From JAOUEA01 sp963790335 (GTDB lineage: Bacteria > Actinomycetota > UBA4738 > HRBIN12): 64,000 bases of DNA. Below the pieces are notes generated by a model. It did not search any database. It was not told the DNA's origin and saw nothing but the letters and a program-made list of their open reading frames with translations. This document shows, one piece after another, positions 9,715 through 18,370 of this stretch (positions within the stretch are counted from its first letter, which is position 1; every line of letters starts with the position of its first letter). A program made the position numbers and the translations under genes. The stretch lies in the NCBI GenBank assembly GCA_963790335.1, contig CAWBOB010000007.1:1-64000 (forward strand). The letters run 5' to 3'.

Positions 9715-11002
9715 GTGGCACGCATCGGTGACGGCGGCGACCTGCTCAAGTGCTCGTTCTGCGGCAAGAGCCAGAAGCAGGTCAAGAAGCTCATCGCCGG
9801 CCCCGGCGTCTACATCTGCGACGAGTGCATCGACCTGTGCAACGAGATCATCGAGGAGGAGCTCTCCGAGAGCCAGTGACCTCGAGCTGGGACGAGCTGC
9901 CCAAGCCGAGGGAGATCTGCGAGTTCCTCGACCAGTACGTCATCGGCCAGGACGTCGCCAAGAAGGCCCTCGCGGTCGCGGTCTACAACCACTACAAGCG
10001 CATCCAGGCCGGTGAGCGGGCAAGCCGGGCCGCGACGAGCACGTCGAGCTGGCCAAGTCCAACATCCTGCTGATCGGGCCCGACCGGGTGCGGCAAGACC
10101 CACCTCGCGCAGACGCTGGCCCGGATGCTCAACGTGCCGTTCGCGATCGCCGACGCCACGGCGCTGACCGAGGCGGGCTACGTCGGCGAGGACGTCGAGA
10201 ACATCCTGCTCAAGCTGATCCAGGCCGCCGACTACGACGTCAAGAAGGCCGAGACGGGCATCATCTACATCGACGAGGTCGACAAGATCGCCCGCAAGAG
10301 CGAGAACCCCTCGATCACCCGCGACGTGTCCGGCGAGGGCGTGCAGCAGGCGCTGCTGAAGATCCTCGAGGGCACGACGGCGAGCGTGCCGCCGCAGGGC
10401 GGGCGCAAGCACCCGCACCAGGAGTTCATCCAGATCGACACGACCAACGTGCTGTTCATCGTGGGCGGCGCGTTCGCCGGCCTGGAGAAGATCATCGAGG
10501 CCCGCATCGGGCGCAAGGGGCTCGGCTTCGGCGCGACCCTGCACACCAAGGCCGAGCGCGACACCGCCGACGTCTTCGGCGAGGTGATGCCCGAGGACCT
10601 GCTGAAGTTCGGCATGATCCCCGAGTTCATCGGCCGCGCTGCCGGTCATCACCAGCGTGCGCAACCTCGACCGCGACGCGCTGGTGCGCATCCTCACCGA
10701 GCCGCGCAACGCCCTGGTCAAGCAGTACCAGCGGCTGTTCGAGCTCGACGGCGTCGAGCTCGAGTTCACCGAGGACGCGCTCGAGGCGGTCGCCGACCAG
10801 GCGATCCTGCGCGGCACCGGCGCGCGCGGCCTGCGGGCCATCATGGAAGAGGTGCTGCTCTCGGTGATGTACGACGTGCCGTCGCCGCAAGGACGTCGCC
10901 CGCGTGGTCGTCAACCGCGAGGTCGTGCTCGAGAACGTCAACCCGACGCTCGTGCCGCGCGAGGCCCCGCCCAAGCGCGAGCGCCGCGAGAAGTCGGCCT
11001 GA
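9715..11002 (+). CDS. clpX: ATP-dependent Clp protease ATP-binding subunit ClpX, frameshifted
   Basis: ClpX is an AAA+ unfoldase that feeds substrates to ClpP. The N-terminal zinc-binding domain is present (CSFCGKS...CDECIDLC, four Cys). Walker A GPTGCGKT appears after removing one base at about 10,081, Walker B is IIYIDEVDKI, and the GFGA pore loop follows IGRKGL. Sensor and arginine-finger regions (FGMIPEFIGR, GARGLR) are normal. The GTG at 9715 is chosen from the conserved MARIGDGGDLLKCSFCG start. At least five indels occur, the first placing a stop right after the zinc domain. The total of about 428 residues is normal. The stop is at 11000-11002. Confidence 0.9.
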
Positions 11003-11023
11003 CCGCTCGCTGCTGAGCTGCTC

Positions 11024-11818
11024 TTACTGCGCGTTCCACGCCTCGTCGGTCGCCCTGGCCACCATCTTGGGGTCGGGGGGCGGGAAGCCGGGGCGCGCGT
11101 CACTGAATGCCATCACGAGAACCGCGCGGCGCCAGAACGAGCGCATGCACATGGTTGCGGCCACGGCGCTGCCCGGTTCCGAGGGCATCGCGTAGCACTC
11201 GACGTCTCCGTGAGTGGTCTTCACGGCATTCTTCAACTCGTCGTCGCCGCCGTCGCCCTGACCCGGCTGGCTGGAACCGCGCAGCGCGAACAGCATGTAG
11301 CCGAGGCCTTGGCCATCCGAGTAGAGACCGATCTCGGCCTTGCTACCGGCCGTGAGGTCCTTCTTGACACTGTCCTGGATGGAGCGCGTCCCGGCCTCGA
11401 ACGCTGGATCGGTGATCCGCGGCATGCCTTGCAGCGTGTCGGGCACCACCGGGTCGGCCACGAACTGCCGCCAGCCGAACCGACCCGCCGCCACGGAACC
11501 GGCGATGAGGACGAGACCGATCAGGAGGGCGAGCAGCTTGACCGAGTTGCTCATCGAGGTCTTCGCGGTTCCTGGCGGACCTGCCCCCCATGGATCGAGG
11601 CGCTGCGGGGTGCCGAACTGCTGAGCAGGTGGCGCAGTTCCGAACTGGTTGACGCCGGGCGTGGTGAAGCGGCTGGGTGCCGGCGAGCTGCTCGGCGGCT
11701 GGGCAGGCGCACTGCCGAACGACGAGATGCCGCGCGGCTTCGCAGGGCCGGCGAAGTAGCCGAGGTCAGGGATGGGCCGGGGCGCGGCAGGTCCGTTCGG
11801 TGTCGGTTGCTCGGTCAC
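11024..11818 (-). CDS. hypothetical membrane protein with proline-rich N-terminus
   Basis: I do not recognise this 264-residue protein. The first about 95 residues are rich in Pro, Ala, Ser and Gln (TPNGPAAPRPIPDLGYFAGP and similar) and are probably disordered and cytoplasmic. One transmembrane helix follows (LLALLIGLVLIAGSVAAG). The outer domain of about 150 residues includes paired Cys (VECYAM and TMCMRSF). The layout resembles many actinobacterial secreted-domain proteins of unknown function. The frame is intact between badly frameshifted clpX and valS. It ends 22 bases from clpX, convergently. Confidence 0.7.
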   Translation of the reverse strand: MTEQPTPNGPAAPRPIPDLGYFAGPAKPRGISSFGSAPAQPPSSSPAPSRFTTPGVNQFGTAPPAQQFGTPQRLDPWGAGPPGTAKTSMSNSVKLLALLIGLVLIAGSVAAGRFGWRQFVADPVVPDTLQGMPRITDPAFEAGTRSIQDSVKKDLTAGSKAEIGLYSDGQGLGYMLFALRGSSQPGQGDGGDDELKNAVKTTHGDVECYAMPSEPGSAVAATMCMRSFWRRAVLVMAFSDARPGFPPPDPKMVARATDEAWNAQ

Positions 11819-11917
11819 CGGATAGCCCCTCGGCAGAAGATCGGTTGTCGAGTTGGCCTCGACCGTCCCGGAACCCGCCTTGAGCCAGTTCGGACAGATT
11901 TGACCCGTCCCCGCCGG

Positions 11918-14464
11918 TCAGAGCCTGACCTCGACCGTGAGGGACTCGCCACCCTCCTCGAACCGGAGGTCCTCGATGCGGCCGGTGGCAGCTGAGGTCG
12001 TCGGCCGCCAGCGTGACGCGGGCGATGGCCTCGGCGGGTCCGCGGACCACGGCGGCAGGCACGTCGGTACGCATCGACGTCTTGGCCTCGGACTTGGCCT
12101 TGCGCACCCCGGCGAGCACGACGGCGGTGTCGGCCAGCACCAACGCATCGCCGCCCTGCGCGCTCGCGTGCACCGGCGTCGAACTCCGGCCAGTCGGCCC
12201 GGTGGATGGTGCCGTCCTGCCACCAGGACCAGACCTCCTCCGTCACGAACGGAAGGAACGGCGCGAACAGCCGCAGCTGCACCGACAGTGCTGCGGCCAG
12301 CGTCGCCTTCGCCGACTCGGCGGCTGCCGCACCCCGGCTGCCGTAGGCGCGGTCCTTGACCAGCTCGAGGTAGTCGTCGCAGAACGTCCAGAAGAACGTC
12401 TCGGTGACCTCGAGCGCCCGGGTGTAGTTGTAGGCGTCCAGCGCCTCGGTCGCCTCCCGCACCACACCGGCGAGGGACGCGAGCAGTGCGCGGTCCAGCG
12501 GCTCGGACACGCGGTCGGTGGCCTCGGTCGGCGCCGAAGGACAGGGCGAACTTGCTGGCGTTGAGGATCTTGATCGCCAGCCGCCGGCCGATCTTCATCT
12601 GCGCTTCGTCGAAGGGGCTGTCCATCCCCGGCCTCGACCCCGCCGCGCGCCAGCGGACCGCGTCCGACCCGTAGCGTTCGAGCACGTCGACGGGCGTCAC
12701 GACGTTGCCCTTGGACTTGGACATCTTCTTGCGGTCGGGGTCGACGACGAAGCCGGAGATCGCGGCGTGCGACCACGGCAGCGTTCCGTTCTCGTAGTGG
12801 GCCCGCACGACCGTGGCGAACAGCCAGGTACGGATGATCTCGTGCGCCTGCGGGCGCATGTCCATCGGGAAGGTGCGCGCGAACAGGTCCGGGTCGCGCT
12901 CCCACCCGCAAACGACCTGCGGCGAAAGGGACGAGGTGGCCCAGGTGTCCATCACGTCCGGGTCTGCGGTGAACCCACCCGGCTGGTCCCGCTGGTCCTC
13001 GGTGAAGCCGGTCGGCACGGAGGATGCCGGGTCGACCGGAAGTGAGTCCTCGGCGGCCAGCACGGGGTCGTCACGGAGAGCGAGCCCGTCACTGTCGAGG
13101 CGGTACCAGACGGGAAAGGGGACGCCGAAGAAGCGCTGCCGGCTGATCAGCCAGTCGCCCTGCAGGCCCGACACCCAGCTCTCGTAGCGGTGCCGCATGA
13201 ACTCCGGCACCCAGGTGATCTCCCGGCCGCGCTCGAGGAAGGTCTTGCGGAGCTCCTCGTCCCGACCGCCGTTGCGGATGTACCACTGCCGGCTGGTGAC
13301 GATCTCGAGGGGCTTGTCGCCGTTCTCGTAGAAGTTGGCCATCCGCGAGGTCGGCACCGGCTCGCCGTCGAGGTCGCCGGATGCGCGCAGCAGGTCGACG
13401 ATCGCCGCCCGGGCTGAGAACGTCGTCTTGCCGGCCAGTTCGGCGTACGCCGTGGCACCTGGCCCGTTGGCAAGCCACTCCGGCGTCTCGCGGAGCAGGC
13501 GGCCGTCGCGGCCGACCACGGACCGGGTCGGCAGGTTCAGCTCGCGCCACCACAGCACGTCGGTCAGGTCGCCGAACGTGCACACCATCGCGACGCCAGC
13601 ACCCTTGTCCGGCTCGGCCGCGGCGTGCGCCAGCACCGGAATCTCTACGTCGAACAGCGGCGAGCGCACCGTCGTACCGAACATCCCTTGAAAACGCTCG
13701 TCGTCGGGGTGCGCCACCAGCGCGACGACGGCCGGGATCAGCTCGGGACGCGTGGTCTCGATGTGGACCGGGCCGTCGACTCCGTGGAAGGCGACCCGGT
13801 GGAAGTGACCGGGATAGTCTCGTGCCTCCAGCTCGGCCTGCGCGACGGCGGTCTGGAACGTCACGTCCCACAGGCTCGGCGCCTCGGACTGGTAGGCCTC
13901 GCCGCGCGCGAGGTTGCGCAGAAACGCGCGCTGGGACGCCGCGATCGAGGCCGGGCCGATCGTCGTGTACTTCTGGGTCCAGTCGACCGAGAGGCCGACC
14001 AGGCGCCACAGGTCCTCGTAGGCCTGCTCGACCTGCTCGGTCCACTCCTCGCAGAGCTCGATGAAGTTGCGCCGGGAGATCGGGACCTGGCGCTTGGGGT
14101 CGGGCTTCTCGGGCGGCGTGAAGCCGGGGTCGTAGGGCAGCGAGGGGTCGCACCGCACGCCGAAGTCGTTCTGGACCCGCCGCTCGGTCGGCAGCCCGTT
14201 GTCGTCCCACCCCATCGGGTAGAACACCTCACGCCCGCGCATCCGCTGGTAGCGGGCGATGATGTCGGTGTGGGTGAACGAGAAGACGTGCCCCACGTGC
14301 AGTGACCCGCTCACCGTCGGGGGAGGGGTGTCGATCGAGAAGACCTGCTCGCGGGTCTTCGTGCGGTCGAAAAGGTAGGTGCCCTGCTCCTCCCATACGG
14401 CCATCCAGCGCTCTTCGATGCCGTCGATGCTCGGCTTCTCGGGCAGGCGGGTGGGCGCATCCAT
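11918..14464 (-). CDS. valS: valyl-tRNA synthetase, three frameshifts in the C-terminal third
   Basis: It charges tRNA-Val. This is a class Ia synthetase of about 847 residues after correction. The HIGH-type motif reads LHVGHVF near residue 50, and the KMSKS motif is intact (KKMSKSKGNVVTP). Editing-domain sequence lies between them (FHRVAFHGVDGPVHIETTRPE). Three single-base insertions at about 12,540, 12,180 and 11,990 break the tRNA-binding C-terminus, which still reads through (LDRALLASL, FAPFLPFVTEEVWSWW, SATGRIEDLRF). The start ATG at 14464 begins MDAPTRLPEKP, the family N-terminus. folC starts divergently 66 bases away. Confidence 0.93.
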   Translation of the reverse strand: MDAPTRLPEKPSIDGIEERWMAVWEEQGTYLFDRTKTREQVFSIDTPPPTVSGSLHVGHVFSFTHTDIIARYQRMRGREVFYPMGWDDNGLPTERRVQNDFGVRCDPSLPYDPGFTPPEKPDPKRQVPISRRNFIELCEEWTEQVEQAYEDLWRLVGLSVDWTQKYTTIGPASIAASQRAFLRNLARGEAYQSEAPSLWDVTFQTAVAQAELEARDYPGHFHRVAFHGVDGPVHIETTRPELIPAVVALVAHPDDERFQGMFGTTVRSPLFDVEIPVLAHAAAEPDKGAGVAMVCTFGDLTDVLWWRELNLPTRSVVGRDGRLLRETPEWLANGPGATAYAELAGKTTFSARAAIVDLLRASGDLDGEPVPTSRMANFYENGDKPLEIVTSRQWYIRNGGRDEELRKTFLERGREITWVPEFMRHRYESWVSGLQGDWLISRQRFFGVPFPVWYRLDSDGLALRDDPVLAAEDSLPVDPASSVPTGFTEDQRDQPGGFTADPDVMDTWATSSLSPQVVCGWERDPDLFARTFPMDMRPQAHEIIRTWLFATVVRAHYENGTLPWSHAAISGFVVDPDRKKMSKSKGNVVTPVDVLERYGSDAVRWRAAGSRPGMDSPFDEAQMKIGRRLAIKILNASKFALSFGADRGHRPRVRAAGPRTARVPRRCGAGGDRGAGRLQLHPGARGHRDVLLDVLRRLPRAGQGPRLRQPGCGSRRVGEGDAGRSTVGAAAAVRAVPSVRDGGGLVLVAGRHHPPGRLAGVRRRCTRARRAAMRWCWPTPPSCSPGCARPSPRPRRRCVPTCLPPWSADPPRPSPASRWRPTTSAATGRIEDLRFEEGGESLTVEVRL

Positions 14465-14529
14465 GCCGACGATCCTAAGGAGGACCGCGGGCAATCCCGA
14501 ACCGGTCGCTCGGCCTAGACTCCGCCGAC

Positions 14530-15870
14530 GTGACCGACGACCGGATGGCCCAGATCGAGGCGGCCATCCTCGACCGGGCCCCTGAGCACGACCTGACCCC
14601 GTCGCTGGACCGCATCAAGGCGCTGCTCGACCTGCTCGGCTCCCCGCAGGACACCGTCCCGGTGATCCACGTCGCGGGCACGAACGGCAAGACGTCCACG
14701 ACCCGGATGATCGACACACTCCTGCAGGAGTTCGGCCTGCGGACCGGCCGGTTCACCAGTCCGCACCTGCACTCCATGCGCGAGCGCATCGCCTTCGACC
14801 TCCAGCCGATCGACGAGGAGCGGTTCATCGCGGCGTACGACGACGTGGCGCCCTACCTGCCTCTCGTCGACGAGCAGTTCGGCGTGCGGCTGTCGTTCTT
14901 CGAGGTCCTCACCGCCATGGCCTACGCCGCGTTCGCCGACGCCCCGGTGGACGTCGCGATCGTGGAGATCGGCATGGGCGGGTCCTGGGACGCGACCAAC
15001 GTGGTCGACGCGCAGGTCGCCGTGGTGACGCCGATCTCGATCGACCACGTGCGCTTCCTCGGCTCCACCGTCGAGCAGATCGCGGCCGAGAAGGCCGGGA
15101 TTCTCAAGGCCGGCTCGTTCGGCGTCCTCGCCCAGCAGGAGGTCGCCGTGTCCGAGGTGCTGCTGCGCCGGGCGGCGGAGGTGGGCTGCACGGTCGCTCG
15201 CGAGGGGCTGGAGTTCGGCGTCATGTCCCGCTCGCTCGCCGTCGGTGGGCAGCTGCTCGGGCTGCGCGGGCTCGGTGGCGAGTACGACGACGTGTTCCTG
15301 CCGCTGATCGGGGCCCATCAGGCGCACAACGCCGTCTGCGCGCTGGCCGCGGTGGAGGCCTTCCTCGGCGGAGGCCTCGACGCCCGCGGCCCGCTCGACC
15401 CGCAGATCGTGCTGGCCGGCTTCGGGAAGGTGACCTCGCCCGGACGCCTCGAGGTCGTCCGCACCTCACCCACCGTCGTCCTGGACGCGGCGCACAACCC
15501 GGCGGGAGCGCGCGCCACGGCGGCCGCGATCACCGAGGGCTTCGCCTTCGGCCGGCTGGTCGGCGTGTTCGCCGCGATGGGGGACAAGGACGCCCGCGGC
15601 ATGCTCGAGGCCCTCGAGCCGGTACTCGCCGAGGTGGTCGTGACCCAGTCGAGCTCGCCGCGGGCGATGCCGGCCGACGAGCTGGCGGCCGTGGCCGTCG
15701 AGGTGTTCGGCCCGGACCGGGTCGAGGTCAGCGCCCGCCTCGACGACGCGATCGACGCGGCGGTCACCCTGGCCGAGGAGGCGGGCGACGACTTCGCCGG
15801 GGCCGGCGTGCTGGTGACCGGCTCGATCGTCACCGTGGGCGAGGCCCGCACCCTGCTGGGCGGTCGCTGA
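14530..15870 (+). CDS. folC: bifunctional folylpolyglutamate synthase / dihydrofolate synthase
   Basis: FolC adds glutamate to folates. The 446-residue frame is intact. The Mur-ligase-type ATP-binding loop is HVAGTNGKTSTT near residue 45; TGRFTSPHLHSMRERI and EIGMGGSWDATN follow, and the C-terminal ligase domain contains VVLDAAHNPAGA. The start is GTG at 14530. The DUF4233 gene begins 2 bases after the stop, so the genes are probably one transcript. The absence of any indel here contrasts with the upstream genes. Confidence 0.95.
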   Translation: MTDDRMAQIEAAILDRAPEHDLTPSLDRIKALLDLLGSPQDTVPVIHVAGTNGKTSTTRMIDTLLQEFGLRTGRFTSPHLHSMRERIAFDLQPIDEERFIAAYDDVAPYLPLVDEQFGVRLSFFEVLTAMAYAAFADAPVDVAIVEIGMGGSWDATNVVDAQVAVVTPISIDHVRFLGSTVEQIAAEKAGILKAGSFGVLAQQEVAVSEVLLRRAAEVGCTVAREGLEFGVMSRSLAVGGQLLGLRGLGGEYDDVFLPLIGAHQAHNAVCALAAVEAFLGGGLDARGPLDPQIVLAGFGKVTSPGRLEVVRTSPTVVLDAAHNPAGARATAAAITEGFAFGRLVGVFAAMGDKDARGMLEALEPVLAEVVVTQSSSPRAMPADELAAVAVEVFGPDRVEVSARLDDAIDAAVTLAEEAGDDFAGAGVLVTGSIVTVGEARTLLGGR

Positions 15871-15871
15871 C

Positions 15872-16207
15872 GTGCGGACGCTGGCTGCCAGCGTGCTCGT
15901 CGCCGAGGCGTTCGTGCTGTTCTTCGCGACCCTGGTCGCCAAGGACCTGAGCAGTGTCGACGAGTCGACCCTCTGGGCGGTCGGCGGGGGAGGTGCGGTC
16001 GCGTGCCTGGTCCTGGCCGGGCTGCTGCGCTACCGGTGGGCCTACGTCGCCGGGTCGCTCCTGCAGGTCCTGCTGATCCTGGCGGGCCTCGTCGTACCGG
16101 TCATGTTCTTCCTGGGAGCCGTGTTCGCCGCCCTCTGGGTGCTCGCGATCTACCTCGGCCGCCGGGTGGCGCGCCTCCAGGCCGACCGCGGGCCGGAACC
16201 CGGGTGA
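15872..16207 (+). CDS. DUF4233 small membrane protein
   Basis: A 111-residue protein with four predicted transmembrane helices and a short basic C-terminus (YLGRRVARLQADRG). Its place between folC and ndk, the length and the RYRWAYVAGSLLQ segment match the actinobacterial DUF4233 family. The function is unknown. GTG start; the frame is intact. Confidence 0.85.
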   Translation: MRTLAASVLVAEAFVLFFATLVAKDLSSVDESTLWAVGGGGAVACLVLAGLLRYRWAYVAGSLLQVLLILAGLVVPVMFFLGAVFAALWVLAIYLGRRVARLQADRGPEPG

Positions 16208-16229
16208 GCTCCGGCTAGGCTCGCGCCCC

Positions 16230-16637
16230 GTGAGCGAACGAACGCTGGTCCTGGTCAAGCCCGACGCCGTACGACGCGGGCTGGCCGGTGAGGTGATCGG
16301 GCGGTTTGAGCGCAAGGGCCTCGCCATCGTGGCCATGGACCTGCGCCAGATCGACGGCGAGACCGCCGATCGTCACTACGCCGAGCACGTCGGCAAGGCC
16401 TTCTATCCGGCTCTTCGCGACTTCATCACCTCGGGCCCGCTGGTGGCGCTGGTGCTCGAAGGCGACCAGGCCATCGCCGTCGTGCGCGGCCTGGTCGGAG
16501 CGACCGACGGCCGTGAGGCGGCCGCCGGGACGATCCGTGGCGACTTCTCGCTGTCGAACCGGGAGAACCTCGTGCACGCCTCGGACTCCTCGGAATCGGC
16601 GGATCGCGAGATCTCTCAGTTCTTCCCAAACCTTTAG
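16230..16637 (+). CDS. ndk: nucleoside diphosphate kinase
   Basis: It transfers the gamma phosphate between nucleoside triphosphates and diphosphates through a phosphohistidine. The 135 residues are the normal length. The N-terminus RTLVLVKPDAVRRGL and the active-site segment NLVHASDS (catalytic His) are both present, as is the FYPALRDFITSGP region. GTG start at 16230, intact frame. It follows folC-DUF4233 by 22 bases and probably shares the transcript. Confidence 0.95.
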   Translation: MSERTLVLVKPDAVRRGLAGEVIGRFERKGLAIVAMDLRQIDGETADRHYAEHVGKAFYPALRDFITSGPLVALVLEGDQAIAVVRGLVGATDGREAAAGTIRGDFSLSNRENLVHASDSSESADREISQFFPNL

Positions 16638-16763
16638 GTTTTCCTCCCGGCGGTTCGCTTCGGGAACGGCCTTGATGCGCCGATAGTATGATCGCGCCGG
16701 GCGGGTTCTCGAACGGCGCGCATCCGGCGTTCGTGATCACCTGCTCCTGGAAGGCCCCCTGCG

Positions 16764-17796
16764 ATGGGCAACAGAATGTCCTTCATCGGCCGCGACATGG
16801 CCGTCGACCTCGGCACCGCCAACACCCTCGTCTACGTGCGGGGCAAGGGCATCGTGCTCAACGAGCCCTCGGTCGTCGCGATCAACACCAACACCGGCGG
16901 CATCCTCGCCGTCGGTGCCGAGGCCAAGAAGATGATCGGGCGCACGCCCGGCAACATCGTGGCCATCCGGCCGCTCAAGGACGGCGTGATCGCCGACTTC
17001 GACACCACCGAGCGGATGCTGCGCTACTTCATCCAGAAGGTGCACAAGCGCCACCGCTTCAACCGCCCGCGCCTGGTGGTCTGCGTGCCGAGCGGCATCA
17101 CCGGCGTCGAGCAGCGGGCCGTCGAAGGACGCCGGCTACGCCGCGGGCGCGCGCAAGGTCTACATCATCGAGGAGCCGATGGCCGCCGCGATCGGCGCCG
17201 GGCTGCCCGTGCACGAGCCGACCGGCAACATGGTCGTCGACATCGGCGGCGGCACCACCGAGGTCGCCGTCATCTCCCTCGGCGGCATCGTGACCAGCCA
17301 GTCGATCCGCACCGGCGGCGACGAGCTCGACCAGGCGATCATCACGTACGTCAAGAAGGAGTACTCGCTGATGCTCGGCGAGCGCACCGCCGAGGAGATC
17401 AAGATGGCGATCGGCTCGGCGTTCCCGAGCCCCGACGAGCCGCACGCCGAGATCCGCGGCCGCGACCTGGTCTCCGGTCTGCCGAAGACGATCGTCGTCA
17501 GCGCCGAAGAGATCCGCAAGGCCATCGAGGAGCCCGTCAACGCGATCATCGACGCGGTCAAGGCCACGCTGGACAAGTGCCCGCCCGAGCTGTCCGGCGA
17601 CGTGATGGACCGCGGCATCGTCATCACCGGCGGCGGCGCCCTGCTCAAGGGGATGGACGAGCGGCTCCGGCACGAGACCGGCATGCCGATCCACGTCACC
17701 GACCGTCCGCTGGACTCCGTTGCGATGGGGTCGGGCAAGTGCGTGGAGGAGTTCGAGGCGCTGCAGCAGGTCCTGATCTCCGAGCCGCGGCACTGA
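16764..17796 (+). CDS. mreB: rod-shape-determining actin homologue MreB, one frameshift
   Basis: MreB forms membrane-associated filaments that position cell-wall synthesis. After correction it is 343 residues. Actin-fold motifs are clear: phosphate-1 loop DLGTANTLVY, phosphate-2 region DIGGGTTEVAVI and adenosine motif VITGGGALLKGM. One extra base near 17,127 (AV then KDAGYAAGARK) splits it. ATG 16764 is chosen from the family start MxNxMSFIGRDMAVDLG; ATG 16776 is an alternative. mreC follows, as expected for an mre operon. Confidence 0.93.
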
Positions 17797-17873
17797 CCAT
17801 GCGTACCGCGCCCGCGCGCCAGATGAGCACCGCGCCCCTGTGTCCATGAGCACGGCGCGTTAGCCGCAGTGGC

Positions 17874-18130
17874 ATGAACCGCGATACCCGACGCACTCGG
17901 ACCCTGCTCTTCCTCCTGCTGCTCACCTCGATCACGCTGATCGCGATCGATCACCGCGGTGGTGACGAGTCGCCGCTGCGCGGGCTGCGGTCCTTCGCCG
18001 CGGCCGTCTTCGGACCGGTCGAGAAGGCCGCTTCCGCCATCGCCGGTCCGGTCAGCGAGGCCGTCGACGGCGTCGGCAGCATCGGCCAGGGCAAGGACCA
18101 GGCAGCCGAGCTGAGCAAGGAGAACGAGGC
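17874..18130 (+). CDS. mreC: rod-shape-determining protein MreC, N-terminal fragment cut by a sequence junction
   Basis: Only about 85 residues are present: a basic start, one transmembrane helix (TLLFLLLLTSITLIAI), the conserved GLRSFAAAVFGPVEKA segment and the beginning of the coiled coil (DQAAELSKENEA). MreC normally continues for another 200 or more residues, followed by mreD. Instead the sequence changes to alphaproteobacterial type III secretion genes. The nominal frame runs on to 18,194 but that tail is not MreC-like. Confidence 0.85.
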
Positions 18131-18160
18131 GCCCGGATCGGGAGCGAAGTCGCGGCGCTC
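18120..18160. other. chimeric junction 1: actinobacterial mreC to alphaproteobacterial sctO
   Basis: Left of this point all genes have actinobacterial partners (mreB-mreC). Right of it lies the tail of an SctO-like gene and a complete sctQRSTU set. Both genes at the border are cut inside their coding sequence and in different frames. No transposase, integrase, tRNA or direct repeat is visible, so assembly chimerism is more likely than integration. The exact base cannot be fixed by eye. Confidence 0.8.
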
Positions 18161-18370
18161 GCAGGCCCCCTCGATGCGGCGCGCCAGGTGGTGACCGACC
18201 GCACGCGAGCGCTCGAGGACGCCCGCTTGGCGATGCGCCTCGCCGAGAGGTCAAAGCGGCGCTGGTGCCACCTCGTCGACGTTTGCCGCGAGCGACAGTC
18301 CGTTGGAGAGGAGCGTCGCGTGGAGCTTGAGGACGCAATTGTCCCTCGCTCGGGAGAAGGCCTTCCATGA
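18131..18370 (+). CDS. sctO: type III secretion SctO-like stalk protein, C-terminal fragment
   Basis: About 75 residues of a charged, helical, coiled-coil sequence (LDAARQVVTDRTRALEDARL, then RRVELEDAIVP). The acidic/basic heptad-like pattern, position directly before sctQ and ATGA overlap with the sctQ start fit the C-terminal half of SctO (YscO family), which links the ATPase to the export gate. The N-terminus is missing at the junction. SctL or another coiled-coil component is an alternative; the assignment rests mainly on position. Confidence 0.5.
   Translation, partial: ARIGSEVAALAGPLDAARQVVTDRTRALEDARLAMRLAERSKRRWCHLVDVCRERQSVGEERRVELEDAIVPRSGEGLP

Noticed and set aside
6536..11002. 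Programmed +1 frameshifting or a shifted decoding system in tig-clp genes
   Set aside because: Shifts number more than twenty, share no slippery motif, and also occur in alphaproteobacterial genes. Neighbouring essential genes have none. Sequence error explains this more simply.
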